Origin: CAVSJJ01 sp963771015 | GTDB taxonomy: Bacteria > Actinomycetota > Actinomycetes > Actinomycetales > Dermatophilaceae | NCBI GenBank assembly: GCA_963771015.1 | Contig: CAVYRN010000005.1 | Span: 496,001-560,000, forward strand | Length of the DNA: 64,000 bases | Reading direction: 5' to 3' | Part shown: positions 1-10,165 of the stretch, one piece after another | How positions within the stretch are numbered: position 1 is the first letter of the stretch | Layout of the letters: every line of letters begins with the position of its first letter | Translations under genes and position numbers: made by a program | The notes under the pieces: generated by a model | Database searches by the model: none | Seen by the model: the letters and a program-made list of their open reading frames with translations, nothing else | What the model was told of the DNA's origin: nothing

Positions 1-39
1 GTAATCCAGTCCCGTCCACGGGTACCCGAATACCTCGAA
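1..39. repeat. Dispersed stem-loop repeat, copy A (cut by left edge)
   Basis: The window opens inside a copy of an intergenic inverted repeat whose other copies are at 5869-5912, 5932-5975 and 35106-35150. The left arm starts at GTAATCC (its first six bases lie outside the window) and the right arm is GAATACCTCGAA. The loop differs completely from the other copies while both arms are kept, which suggests that the stem is the conserved part. No gene is seen between this copy and the first gene at 144. Confidence 0.6.
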
Positions 40-129
40 TGCCGGGTGCTGGGCGTTTCGTCCCGAGCATGATCCGGGTCACATAGCCCATTCACAGGGT
101 CGGGACGGGTCGACTCAAGGTCCCGGTCC

Positions 130-135
130 TAGCCT
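130..135 (+). promoter_or_regulatory. Putative -10 box of the adaptor/ABC operon (leaderless)
   Basis: TAGCCT lies 8 bases before the GTG at 144, the spacing expected when transcription starts at the start codon itself. There is no convincing Shine-Dalgarno sequence between the two. No clear -35 hexamer is visible. Confidence 0.5.
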
Positions 136-143
136 CTCTCCCC

Positions 144-1322
144 GTGAGAACCGCCACGTCCGGACCGTCGTGGCGGCGGCGCCTGCAGGGTCTGGTCGCG
201 GTGGTCGCCCTGGTGGCGGTCGGCGCGGTCGGCGGCTGGTGGTGGGGGTCGCGCGATACCGCGACGACCGCGTCGGCCACCGAGCGCACCCGTCTCGTCG
301 CTGCCGCGCTCGGCACCGTCAAGCAGTCCGTCTCCGCCACCGGGACCATCGAGCCCGCCCACCAGTCGACAGCCTGGTTCACGTCGTCGGGCACCGTCAC
401 CTCGGTGGCCGTGGCCGTCGGCGACAAGGTCACCAAGGGCCAGCGGCTGGCGACCATCGACGCCAGCACCCTGGCCGATGCAGTGACCCTCGCCCAGGCC
501 AGCGTCTCGGCCGCCCAGGACCAGGTGAACAGCTCGACGACCAGCGACGCCATCGCGTCGGCGAAGGCGCAGCTGGCCAGCGCGCAGAGCCAGCTCGCCG
601 ACGCGCGGACGGCCCTGGCCGGGGCGACCTTGCGTGCGCCCCTCGCGGGAACGGTCGCCAGTGTCGGCCTGGCCGTCGGTGACAACATCGGGAACAGCGG
701 CGCCACGGGGGGTGGCGGTGCAGGCGCGACCTCCTCCTCCAGTAGCGGCATCGAGGTCGTCAACACCTCGTCGTGGGTCGTGAACGCAACGGTCTCGAGC
801 GGCGACCTTGGCCAGCTCAAGAAGGGCCTCCAGGCCACCATCACGCCGTCCGGCGCCTCCGTGCCGATCTTCGGAACGGTCCGCAGCGTCGGGGTCGTTG
901 CCTCGTCGTCCTCGTCGGGCACGGCGGAGTTCCCCGTCGTCATCGACGTGACGGGTCACCCCTCCGGCCTGTATGCCGGCACGACGGCCACCGTCGCCAT
1001 CACCGTCAAACAGCTGACCGACGTGCTCACGGTCCCGACCCTCGCGGTGCGGACCACCAATGGCCGGACGACGGTCCAGCTGAGCAAGAACGGTGTCGTG
1101 ACGACCGTCCCGGTCACGGTCGGTGGTGTCTACGGCACGACGACGGAGATCACCGAGGGTCTGTCCGAGGGTGACGAGGTCGTCGTGACCGTGCGCTCGT
1201 TCACCGGGCCCAGTACGAGCGGCTCGTCCGGGACCCAGCGGACCCGGACCGGCTTCCCCGGCGGCGACTTCCCCGGCGGGGGCTTACCCGGCGGCAGGCC
1301 ACCAGGCGGCGGCGCCCCGTGA
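144..1322 (+). CDS. HlyD/MacA-family efflux adaptor protein
   Basis: This 392-residue protein is a periplasmic-adaptor-type (membrane fusion) subunit, which in Gram-positive bacteria is anchored in the membrane and works with an ABC exporter. One N-terminal membrane anchor covers about residues 13-31. The split barrel-sandwich domain is visible as a first half near residues 60-110 (GTIEPAHQS, then VAVGDKVTKGQ) and a second half LRAPLAGTVASVGLAVGDN near 165-185. A short Ala/Gln-rich helical hairpin separates them. The C-terminus is a Gly/Pro-rich tail. The GTG start follows a leaderless-type -10. The stop overlaps the next start by 4 bases, so it is translationally coupled to the ATPase. Substrate unknown. 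Confidence 0.85.
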   Translation: MRTATSGPSWRRRLQGLVAVVALVAVGAVGGWWWGSRDTATTASATERTRLVAAALGTVKQSVSATGTIEPAHQSTAWFTSSGTVTSVAVAVGDKVTKGQRLATIDASTLADAVTLAQASVSAAQDQVNSSTTSDAIASAKAQLASAQSQLADARTALAGATLRAPLAGTVASVGLAVGDNIGNSGATGGGGAGATSSSSSGIEVVNTSSWVVNATVSSGDLGQLKKGLQATITPSGASVPIFGTVRSVGVVASSSSSGTAEFPVVIDVTGHPSGLYAGTTATVAITVKQLTDVLTVPTLAVRTTNGRTTVQLSKNGVVTTVPVTVGGVYGTTTEITEGLSEGDEVVVTVRSFTGPSTSGSSGTQRTRTGFPGGDFPGGGLPGGRPPGGGAP

Positions 1323-2040
1323 CGGCCGTGCAGCCGGGCGACCTGCCGGCCGGCGAGCCCATCCTGCGGCTCACGGATGTGGGGAAGACCTACCGGTCGG
1401 GCTCTCTCGAGGTCGAGGCGGTCCGGGGGGTCTCGCTCACCGTGACCGAGGGTGAGCTCGTGTCGGTCATGGGACCCTCCGGATCCGGCAAGTCGACACT
1501 CATGCACATCATCGGCTGCCTCGACGTCCCGACGACCGGCTCCTACCTCCTCGCCGGTGAGGACGTCGGGACGATGCGCGAGAGCCAGCTGGCCGACGTC
1601 CGCAACCGCCGCATCGGGTTCGTCTTCCAGCAGTTCAACCTGCTAGCCACGATGTCGGCCTGGCGCAACGTGGAGCTCCCGCTGGTGTATGCCGCGGTGC
1701 CGCGCGCGGATCGCCGGCGGCGGGCCGTGGAGGCGCTGACCAAGGTCGGGTTGGCCGACCGCATCGACCACCGGCCCGGCGAGCTCTCCGGCGGCCAGCA
1801 GCAGCGCGTATCCGTCGCCCGGGCCCTGGTCACCGACCCCCAGCTCATCCTCGCGGACGAGCCCACCGGAAACCTCGACTCCGCGTCGACGGCGGACGTC
1901 CTCGACCTCTTCGACGAGCTGCACGCGCAGGGGCGCACCATCGTCCTCATCACCCACGAGCACGACGTGGCGGCCCGCGCCCAGCGAGCGGTCCACATGC
2001 GCGACGGGATGATCCTCGACCCCGAGCCGGCAGGTGTGCG

Positions 2041-2044
<4 letters not shown>
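1319..2044 (+). CDS. MacB/LolD-type ABC transporter ATP-binding protein
   Basis: This 241-residue nucleotide-binding subunit powers the exporter. Walker A is GPSGSGKST at residues 52-60, the Q-loop region is FVFQQFNLL, the signature is LSGGQQQR near 160, Walker B is LILADEPTGNLD near 178-189, and the switch histidine is in ITHEHD. The length and the LADEPTGNLD motif are typical of the MacB/LolD/FtsE branch, whose members pair with FtsX-like permeases. It overlaps the adaptor before it and the permease after it by 4 bases each (GTGA), indicating one operon with coupled translation. Confidence 0.93.
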
Positions 2045-3267
<1,223 letters not shown>

Positions 3268-3271
3268 CCCC

Positions 3272-4180
3272 ATGACGATGCTGTCCATCCGCCGCGTGCT
3301 CACCCTCGTCGCCGTCGGCGGCACGGCCATGGCTCTGGCCGGGTGCGGCTCCGGGAGCTCGAGTCCCTCCGCTACCGCGGCGTTGGCCGGCGGAGCGGCG
3401 CAGGCCGACTCCGGCCAGGCCGGTTCGGGTACCGGTGCGGGACAGCGTGCGCGAGGCATCCCAGGGGTGTCCGGCCTCATCGCCGCCGTCCAGGGGTCGA
3501 CGCTGCAGGTGCAGGGCAACGGCGAGCAGACGGCCGTCATCTACACCGCGAAGACGACCTTCACGACGCAGGTGGCCGCGACCGCCACCGCGGTCAAGGT
3601 CGGCGACTGCGTGAGCGCCCGACCGGCCCTGACCACCGGTACCGCGAGCGCCTCCCCCGACGCGGCGGCCGGCGCCTCCTCAACGATCGCCGCCGCGACG
3701 GTCACCATCCTCTCCTCGGGTGGCTCCGGCTGCACCGACCTCGGTGGCGCCGGTTTCGGCGGTCCGCCCGCGGGGTTCGGCGGCGGTGGCTTCGGTGGCG
3801 CCACCCGGCCCAGCGGTGCGCCGACGGGTCGACCCAGCGGGACGACCGGACGCTTCCCGGGCCGTTTCGGGTTCGGTGCGGTCGGCGAGGTCACGGCCGT
3901 CTCGTCCGGCTCGCTCACCGTCTCCGAGACCGTCCGCGGCATCGACCGTGGCGCGACGACCAGCCCGAGCGGGTCGCCGACGGCTCGGTCGGTCACGGTC
4001 ACCTACACGACGACGACGACGTTCGAGACGACACGGAAGACAACGGCAAAGTCCATCAAGGTCGGCGGGTGCGTTCGCGCGGTCGGTGCGGCCGACGATA
4101 CGGGCACCGTTACCGCGACGTCGATGGCACTGAGCACGCCCCTCGACGGCTCCTGCGCCTCGGCGGTGCGCGGTGGATGA
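3272..4180 (+). CDS. Lipoprotein with two DUF5666-like beta domains
   Basis: This is a 302-residue predicted lipoprotein. The signal peptide ends in the lipobox LAGC, with the lipidated Cys at residue 25. Two similar beta-rich units follow: the first has ISGLI/AAVQGSTLQV and VKVGDCVSARP, the second has GEVTAVSSGSLTV and IKVGGCVRAVG, each resembling DUF5666. They are separated by a Gly/Phe/Pro-rich stretch. I chose the ATG at 3272, five bases after the permease stop, because the reading frame upstream only overlaps the permease. Lying between the permease and a second adaptor, it is probably an accessory extracytoplasmic part of the exporter. Its function is not known. Confidence 0.75.
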   Translation: MTMLSIRRVLTLVAVGGTAMALAGCGSGSSSPSATAALAGGAAQADSGQAGSGTGAGQRARGIPGVSGLIAAVQGSTLQVQGNGEQTAVIYTAKTTFTTQVAATATAVKVGDCVSARPALTTGTASASPDAAAGASSTIAAATVTILSSGGSGCTDLGGAGFGGPPAGFGGGGFGGATRPSGAPTGRPSGTTGRFPGRFGFGAVGEVTAVSSGSLTVSETVRGIDRGATTSPSGSPTARSVTVTYTTTTTFETTRKTTAKSIKVGGCVRAVGAADDTGTVTATSMALSTPLDGSCASAVRGG

Positions 4181-5840
4181 GTCCGGCCGTATGCCGCGGG
4201 GGCCGCGGTGGGTGCGGTGGGCCGCGACCGGGTGCACGGTCGCGGTCGTCGGGGCCGCGGCATACCTCGTCCTGGACGCTGGGCCGAGCAACGCGACGAC
4301 CGCGGGCCTGCGGACCGCCACGGTGATGGCCGGCTCGGTCACCCAGTCCATCGACCTGTCCGGGTCGGTCGAGCGGGTCGAGCGGACCACCGCCGCCTTC
4401 CGGACCTCGGGCCGCGTCACCTCCGTCGCCGTCCAGGTGGGCGAGCACGTCCGGGCGGGCCAGGTGCTCGCGAGGATGGACACCTCGTCCCTGTCGCGCG
4501 CGGTGACCGTCGCCCAGGCCGACCTGGTCGCGGCACAGGCCGCGCTCGACGCCGCAGCGAGCTCGTCTTCCGCGACCACGCCCACCTCGACGGGGACCGG
4601 TACGCCCGCGACGACCGGAGCCCCCGCCGGCGGCCGTCCCGGCGGCACGAGTGCCGGCGGGATCGACACAGCTCCACTGAGGCACGCGAACGGCTCGGTC
4701 GAACAGCTCCTCAAGGCGGCTGACGCGGCGTGCGCGCCTGTTCTGGGCGGACAGCCTCCGTCCGGGACGCCGACGACGACGCCGACGGTCACGCCCACGC
4801 CCAACGTCACGCCCACGACGAGCGCCACCCCGAGCAGCACGGCGAGTCCCACCCCCACGAGCACGGCGAGCCCGACCCCGAGGACCACCGCGACCGCCAA
4901 CCCGGCCCCCACCGGGCCGACCACGGACCAGGTGACGACCTGTGTCCAGGCCCTGTCGGAGGCCATGACCGCTGAGCGCGATGCCTCCTCGACGGTTGCG
5001 CGGCTGGCCGACCTCATCGACAAGGCGGCCACGGCTCTGCAGAACCAGCAGTCGGCGTCGGGTCTGTCCGGTTCGTCGAGTGGGACCGGCGCCTCGGGTG
5101 GCTCGGCAGGCGGGTCCGCCCAGTCGCGGACCGGATCGACCGCCGGGCTGGAGGTGTCGGTCCTCAAGGCGACCCAGGCCCTGGCCGGCGCCCAGCAGGA
5201 TCTCGCGGGAGCGGTCCTTCGGGCGCCCATCGCGGGCACCGTGGGCTCGGTTGCTCTCGTCGCCGGCGAGCAGGCGAGCGCCTCCTCCGGGGTCGTCATC
5301 GTCGGGTCGGGCGCCGCCGTCGTGACGGTCGACCTGCCCCTGTCTCAGCTCGGCCAGGTCCGGGTGGATCAGGACGTCACCGTCACCCCCGCCGGAACCA
5401 CCGACGACGTGCCAGGCCTGGTCCAGAGCGTCGGCGTGCTTCCGTCCTCGACCACGTCGACGACACCGAGCTATCCGGTCCAGGTGGCCGTCTCCGACGC
5501 TCCGGTCACCCTCGCGTCGGGGTCGATGGCCGATGCCCGGATCACCCTGGCGACGGCGACGGACGTCCTGACCATCCCCGTCTCGGCGATCTCGGGCGTG
5601 AGCTCCGGGACCGGGAGCGTGCGCGTGGTCGACGGGTCGCTGGTGCGGCAGGCCCAGGTCACCATCGGCGCGGTCGGCGGGGGCCTGGCCGAGATCCAGG
5701 ACGGCTTGTCCCAAGGCCAGGTCGTCGTCCTCGCCGACCCGAGCGAGGCTCTTCCGACGGCCAACACCTTCCAGCGGAGGTTCACCGGCCCAGGGGTGGG
5801 CGGGCTCACCGGCACCGGAGGGATCAGCCGCCGAGGCTGA
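4173..5840 (+). CDS. Second HlyD-family adaptor with long Thr/Pro linker
   Basis: This 555-residue paralogue of the first adaptor starts with GTG at 4173, overlapping the lipoprotein stop by 8 bases; ATG 4191 is an alternative. It has an N-terminal membrane anchor near residues 14-32, a barrel-sandwich half (VQVGEHVRAGQVLARMD) near 88-105, and the matching second half (LRAPIAGTVGSVALVAGEQ) near 348-368. Between them, where the hairpin normally sits, is a roughly 230-residue insertion. It includes a Thr/Pro/Ser-rich stretch (about residues 195-248) resembling a cell-wall-spanning or O-glycosylated linker, and a Ser/Gly-rich stretch. No ATPase or permease follows, so it probably shares those of this operon. 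The stop is at 5838-5840, and a repeat region follows. Confidence 0.8.
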   Translation: MDESGRMPRGPRWVRWAATGCTVAVVGAAAYLVLDAGPSNATTAGLRTATVMAGSVTQSIDLSGSVERVERTTAAFRTSGRVTSVAVQVGEHVRAGQVLARMDTSSLSRAVTVAQADLVAAQAALDAAASSSSATTPTSTGTGTPATTGAPAGGRPGGTSAGGIDTAPLRHANGSVEQLLKAADAACAPVLGGQPPSGTPTTTPTVTPTPNVTPTTSATPSSTASPTPTSTASPTPRTTATANPAPTGPTTDQVTTCVQALSEAMTAERDASSTVARLADLIDKAATALQNQQSASGLSGSSSGTGASGGSAGGSAQSRTGSTAGLEVSVLKATQALAGAQQDLAGAVLRAPIAGTVGSVALVAGEQASASSGVVIVGSGAAVVTVDLPLSQLGQVRVDQDVTVTPAGTTDDVPGLVQSVGVLPSSTTSTTPSYPVQVAVSDAPVTLASGSMADARITLATATDVLTIPVSAISGVSSGTGSVRVVDGSLVRQAQVTIGAVGGGLAEIQDGLSQGQVVVLADPSEALPTANTFQRRFTGPGVGGLTGTGGISRRG

Positions 5841-5868
5841 CCCTCCCACCCGGTGCCTCCCCACGGCA

Positions 5869-5975
5869 TTCGAGGTAATCCAGCACCCCCAGACGCCACC
5901 GGAATACCTCGACCCGCGACGACCCCCACCATTCGAGGTAATCCAGCACCCCCAGACGCCACCGGAATACCTCGA
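5869..5975. repeat. Two tandem copies (B, C) of the dispersed stem-loop repeat
   Basis: Two 44-bp units, 5869-5912 and 5932-5975, are essentially identical and repeat with a 63-bp period. Each has arms TTCGAGGTAATCC and GGAATACCTCGA, complementary except at one position, around a 19-base C-rich loop. They lie between the convergent adaptor gene and polyprenyl synthase gene, so a terminator role is possible. However, another copy (35106-35150) sits between divergent genes, so the family is not simply a terminator. The remainder of 5841-6036 shows no gene. Confidence 0.8.
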
Positions 5976-6036
5976 CCCGGGAGGAAGCGGGAGGAAGCGA
6001 CGGCAACGGGGGAAGGGGGAAGCGGGGGTATGCCGC

Positions 6037-7059
6037 TCAGCCCACCCGGGTCACGACCCCCAGGGCGAGCGCGTGCAGGGCACGCTTGGCGTCGGAGTCC
6101 GGCAGGTTCACCAGGATGGCCTGAGCGGACTCGGCGACCCCCTGCGTGTGGATCGTCGCCGCCTGCATCGCCGCGTGGCCGCGCAGCAGGTCGAGCGCCT
6201 CGGCGAGCAGGTCATCGTCGCTCAGGTCGGCATCGAGCAGCTCGACGAGCCGGGCGTCGGCCGGGTCGGTCGAGGCAAGGGCGTGCAGGACCGGCAGGGT
6301 CCGCTTCCCCTCGCGCAGGTCCGTCCCCGGGGTCTTGCCCGTGTCGTCGGCCCGAGACGCGATGTCGATGAGGTCGTCGGCGAGCTGGAAGGCGACCCCG
6401 AGCCGCTCGCCGTACTCGCGCATCGTCTCGACGGTCTCCGGGGGGCACCCCCCGAACATCGCCCCGTAACGCGCCGCCGTCGCGATGAGCACGCCCGTCT
6501 TGTCGGCGAGCACCCCGAGGTAGTACGCCACCGGGTCATCGCCCGCCGGGCAGGGCCGGTCGTCGCGGATCTGCCCGGCGCAGAGCCGGACGAAGGTCTG
6601 CGCCTGGATCTTCACCGCCTTCGGGCCGAGATCGGCCACGATGTCGGACGCGGTCCCGAAGAGCAGGTCACCGACGAGGATCGCCGTGCTGTTGTCGTAC
6701 CTCGCGTTGGCGCTGGGCGCCCCACGACGCACGGTCGCCTCGTCCATGACGTCGTCGTGGTAGAGGGAGGCCAGATGGGTCAGCTCCACCCCCGCGGCGG
6801 CGGCGACGACCTCGTCGTTGATGCCACCGCCGAGCTCGGCCGCCAGCAACGTGAGCAGCGGCCGGAACCGCTTGCCGCCCGCGTTGGCCAGGTGCCCGGC
6901 CGCCTCGGCGATGAACGGGTCATCGTGGTCGATCCGCGCCCGGATGAGAGCGTCGACCCGCTCCAGGCCGGAGCCGATCCGGGACCGCAGATCGTCGGAG
7001 GCGCCCGGCAGAGCCAGCAGGGCCGTGGTCCCCTCCCCCGTCGACGCCGTGCCCGTCAC
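6037..7059 (-). CDS. Polyprenyl diphosphate synthase (menaquinone tail)
   Basis: This 340-residue trans-isoprenyl diphosphate synthase elongates allylic diphosphates with isopentenyl diphosphate. Both Asp-rich motifs are present: first HDDVMDEA at about residues 101-108, second LADDLID at about 226-232. The substrate-binding GGKRFRP is near residue 60, and KTPGTDLREGKRTLP follows the second motif. The GTG at 7059 overlaps the nuoN stop by 4 bases (GTGA), so it is the last gene of the complex I operon. That context and its length fit the long-chain synthase that makes the menaquinone side chain (heptaprenyl/octaprenyl type). Chain length cannot be read reliably from sequence alone. Confidence 0.9.
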   Translation of the reverse strand: MTGTASTGEGTTALLALPGASDDLRSRIGSGLERVDALIRARIDHDDPFIAEAAGHLANAGGKRFRPLLTLLAAELGGGINDEVVAAAAGVELTHLASLYHDDVMDEATVRRGAPSANARYDNSTAILVGDLLFGTASDIVADLGPKAVKIQAQTFVRLCAGQIRDDRPCPAGDDPVAYYLGVLADKTGVLIATAARYGAMFGGCPPETVETMREYGERLGVAFQLADDLIDIASRADDTGKTPGTDLREGKRTLPVLHALASTDPADARLVELLDADLSDDDLLAEALDLLRGHAAMQAATIHTQGVAESAQAILVNLPDSDAKRALHALALGVVTRVG

Positions 7060-8639
7060 AGCATGAACTCGGAGGCGCGCTGGGCCAGGTCGAGCACCGG
7101 CCCGGGCACGATGCCGAGGCCGAGGGTGACGAGCACCCCGACGGTGATCGTGATCGTCGAGGCGACCGACGGGGTCAGCGCCACGACGTCGGTGCCCGTC
7201 GGGTCGGTGAAGTACATGAGGACGATGAGCTTGACGTAGACGAAGGCCGTGATCGCGCTGGCGAGGACACCGGTACCGACGAGCCAGACGCCCGCCGTCC
7301 CGCCGTGGGCCACTGCGGGCGCGAAGGCCGCGAACTTCGCCGTGAAGCCGGACGTCAGCGGTATGCCGGCGAAGGCGAGAAGCAGCAGCGCGAAGGTCCC
7401 CGCGACGACCGGGTGCTTCTTGCCCAGCCCCGCCCACTGCGACAGGTGCAGCGCCTCGGACCCTGAGGAGCGTACGAGCGCGACGACGGCGAAGGCGGCG
7501 ATGGTCGTGAACCCGTAGGCGACGAGGTAGAACATCACGCCGCTCACCGCCGTCTTGTCGAAGGCGAGCACCCCGACGAGGACGAACCCGGCGTGGGCGA
7601 TCGAGGAGTACGCGAGCAGCCGCTTGACGTCGGTCTGGGTCACCGACAGGACGGCACCGACGATCATCGTCAGCATGGCGATGGCGATGACGCCATAGCG
7701 CCAGTCCCATCGGTTGGCCTCGATACCGACGTAGGTGAGCCGCAGGATCGCGCCGAACGCGGCGAGCTTGGTGCAGGCGGCCATGAAGCCGGTGACCGGG
7801 GTCGGGGCGCCCTGGTAGGCATCCGGCGTCCACGAGTGGAACGGCACGGCGCCGACCTTGAACAGCAGGCCGACGAGGACGAGGACGATGCCCGGGATGA
7901 GCAGTCCCTCGTAGCCGGCGTCGGCCACCCGGATCGCGTTGGAGATGGCGGAGAGGTCGGTCGACCCGGCATACCCGTAGAGCAGCGCCACCCCGAAGAG
8001 GAAGAAGGCGCTGGAGAAGGCGCCGAGGAGGAAGTACTTCAGCGAGGCCTCCTGCGACAGCAGCCGGCGCCGGCGGGCCAGTCCGGTCATGACGTAGAGC
8101 GGCAGCGACAGCACCTCGAGTGCGACGAACATCGTGATGAGGTCGCTGGCGGCGACGAACATCATCATCCCGACCACGGCGAAGAGGGTGAGCGGGAAGA
8201 CCTCGGAGGTCGCGAAGCCCGCCCTACCCGCGGCATCCTCGAGCGCCGATCCGGGAGTGGCCGCACCCATCGGCGTGAAGGCGTCCGCCGTGCGTCCACC
8301 GAACCGCTCGGCCATCGTCAGCACGCTGATGGCGGTCATGAGCAGCAGCGAGCCCTGGAGGAACAGCGCCGGCCCGTCGATGGTGATCGACCCGCCCGCC
8401 GTCGACCCGAGGTGGTGGACGGAGTACGTCACGAGGACGCCGAAGGCGACGACGACCGTGACGAGGGCCAGCATGACCTGGTCGGTATGCCGCGAGCGCC
8501 GCGGCGCGAAGGCCTCGATGAGGACGCCGATGAGGGCGCCGACCGCGACGATGAGCATCGGCGCGACGGCGACGTACTCGATCTTGACGGCCTCGAAGCC
8601 GGCCGAGGCGAGGGCGGGTAGCGACACGGCGGGACTCAC
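7056..8639 (-). CDS. nuoN: NADH-quinone oxidoreductase subunit N
   Basis: This 527-residue polytopic membrane protein is one of the three antiporter-like proton-pumping subunits of complex I. About 14 hydrophobic segments are visible. The family motif around KVGAVPFHSWTPDAYQGAPTPVTGFMA carries the conserved lysine and proline of the discontinuous helix. A second conserved lysine-bearing stretch occurs in DVKRLLAYSSIAHAGF. The GTG at 8639 overlaps the nuoM stop by 4 bases; the longer frame upstream is only read-through over nuoM. The order nuoL-nuoM-nuoN at the 3' end of the operon is standard. Confidence 0.95.
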   Translation of the reverse strand: MSPAVSLPALASAGFEAVKIEYVAVAPMLIVAVGALIGVLIEAFAPRRSRHTDQVMLALVTVVVAFGVLVTYSVHHLGSTAGGSITIDGPALFLQGSLLLMTAISVLTMAERFGGRTADAFTPMGAATPGSALEDAAGRAGFATSEVFPLTLFAVVGMMMFVAASDLITMFVALEVLSLPLYVMTGLARRRRLLSQEASLKYFLLGAFSSAFFLFGVALLYGYAGSTDLSAISNAIRVADAGYEGLLIPGIVLVLVGLLFKVGAVPFHSWTPDAYQGAPTPVTGFMAACTKLAAFGAILRLTYVGIEANRWDWRYGVIAIAMLTMIVGAVLSVTQTDVKRLLAYSSIAHAGFVLVGVLAFDKTAVSGVMFYLVAYGFTTIAAFAVVALVRSSGSEALHLSQWAGLGKKHPVVAGTFALLLLAFAGIPLTSGFTAKFAAFAPAVAHGGTAGVWLVGTGVLASAITAFVYVKLIVLMYFTDPTGTDVVALTPSVASTITITVGVLVTLGLGIVPGPVLDLAQRASEFML

Positions 8640-10165
8640 TCTGCACTCCCGGAGACTGCGACGGTCGGTGTCGGGTCGGTGACACCCACGTGGTGGAGGG
8701 TCGTCGTCACGGCCGGGGTGACCAGGTCGAGGACCGGCTTGGGGTAGAAGCCCAGGAAGAGGAACGACGCGATGATCGGGATGACGACGAGCTTCTCGCG
8801 CAGCCCCAGGTCGGCCACCTCGACGGCCATCTCGGGCTTGGGCCCGGTCATCATGCGCTGGTACATGAGCAGGATGTAGAGAGCGGCCAGGACCGTGCCG
8901 AGGGCGGCGATGACGGCGGCGGCCTTGTAGCGCTCGAACGTCCCCGCGATGACGAGGAACTCGGAGACGAACGAGCTGAGGCCGGGCAGGGCCAGGCCGG
9001 ACAGCCCGGCGATGAGGAAGGTCCCGGCGAGGACCGGGGTCACCCGTTGCCATCCGCCGAAGTCGGGGATCCGCTTCGAGCCGCGACGAGCGACGAGGAA
9101 CCCGGCGATGAGGAAGAGCCCGGCGGTCGAGAAGCCGTGGTTGATCATGTACAGGGTCGACCCGGCGCCGGCCGTCGAGGTCATCGCGAAGATGCCGAGG
9201 ACGATGAAGCCGAAGTGGCTGATCGACGTGAACGCGATGAGCCGCATCATGTCGGTCTGGCCGATGGCGAGCAGCGCCCCGTAGATGACCGAGACGACGG
9301 CGAGGACGAGGATCGTCGGGGTCGCCCACTTCGACGCCTCCGGGAAGAGCTGGAGGCAGAAGCGGATCATCCCGAAGGTGCCGACCTTGTCGAGGACCCC
9401 GACGAGCAGGACGGCGACGGCGGGCCGGGCCTCGGTGGCGGCGTCGGGCAGCCAGGTGTGCACCGGCCACATCGGCGCCTTGACGGCGAAGGCGACGAAG
9501 AAGCCGAGGAACATGAGCCGCTGGGCCATCGTCGAGCCGGTCACCGCGCCGGTGAGCTTCTCGACGAGGAAGCCCTCGGCCCCGCCCGGCCCGTGGAAGT
9601 ACAGGGCGATGACGGCCACGAGCATGACGAGCCCGCCGGCGAGGGAGAACAGCAGGAACTTCACCGCGGCATACTGCCGGCGCGCCCCGCCGTACATGCC
9701 GATGAGGAAGTACACCGGGATGAGCATCGCCTCGAAGAAGACGTAGAAGAGGAACACGTCGGTCGCGGCGAAGACGCCGACCATGAAGGTCTCGAGGACG
9801 AGGATGAGGGCGACGTAGGTGTTCTCGCGGCGGCCGCCCTCGGGCACGTCGTGCCACGCGGCGAGCAGGCACACCGGGGTGAGGATCGTCGCCATGACGA
9901 TGAGGGCCAGGGCCATGCCGTCGACACCGAGCGCGTAGGAGACCCCGAACTGTGGGATCCACGGGTGCAGCTCGGTCAGCTGGAACTGGGCGCTGCTGCC
10001 GGTGTCGAAGCCCGCCCAGGCGGCGATCGCGAGGGCCAGCGTCACGAGAGAGGTGCCGAGCGCGATGTGCCTGCCGTAGCCGAAGCCCGCCGGAAGCAGC
10101 GCCACGACGACCGCGCCGACGAGCGGCACGACCATCATGAGGGTGAGCAGGGGGAGGCTGGACAT
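8636..10165 (-). CDS. nuoM: NADH-quinone oxidoreductase subunit M
   Basis: This 509-residue antiporter-like membrane subunit of complex I shows the conserved acidic/lysine ladder in FVAFAVKAPMWPVHTWLPDAATEARPAVAVLL and DMMRLIAFTSISHFGFI, and FIAGLSGLALPGLSSFVSEF near the C-terminal half. I chose the ATG at 10165 (protein start MSSLPLLTLMMVV), sharing one base with the nuoL stop. A GTG-type start 15 bases upstream would place a few extra residues inside the nuoL coding region and is less likely. Confidence 0.95.
   Translation of the reverse strand: MSSLPLLTLMMVVPLVGAVVVALLPAGFGYGRHIALGTSLVTLALAIAAWAGFDTGSSAQFQLTELHPWIPQFGVSYALGVDGMALALIVMATILTPVCLLAAWHDVPEGGRRENTYVALILVLETFMVGVFAATDVFLFYVFFEAMLIPVYFLIGMYGGARRQYAAVKFLLFSLAGGLVMLVAVIALYFHGPGGAEGFLVEKLTGAVTGSTMAQRLMFLGFFVAFAVKAPMWPVHTWLPDAATEARPAVAVLLVGVLDKVGTFGMIRFCLQLFPEASKWATPTILVLAVVSVIYGALLAIGQTDMMRLIAFTSISHFGFIVLGIFAMTSTAGAGSTLYMINHGFSTAGLFLIAGFLVARRGSKRIPDFGGWQRVTPVLAGTFLIAGLSGLALPGLSSFVSEFLVIAGTFERYKAAAVIAALGTVLAALYILLMYQRMMTGPKPEMAVEVADLGLREKLVVIPIIASFLFLGFYPKPVLDLVTPAVTTTLHHVGVTDPTPTVAVSGSAE

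Noticed and set aside
5869..5975. A possible mini CRISPR array (two near-identical 44-bp units, 63-bp period)
   Set aside because: There are only two units, each unit is itself an inverted stem-loop, single copies occur elsewhere in the window, and no cas gene is present.
6037..7833. Extended N-termini of several genes (polyprenyl synthase, nuoN, nuoF, menD, plsC-like) given by the longest open frames
   Set aside because: The added residues fall inside the upstream gene in another frame and look like shadow sequence. The overlapping GTGA/ATGA starts give family-like lengths.
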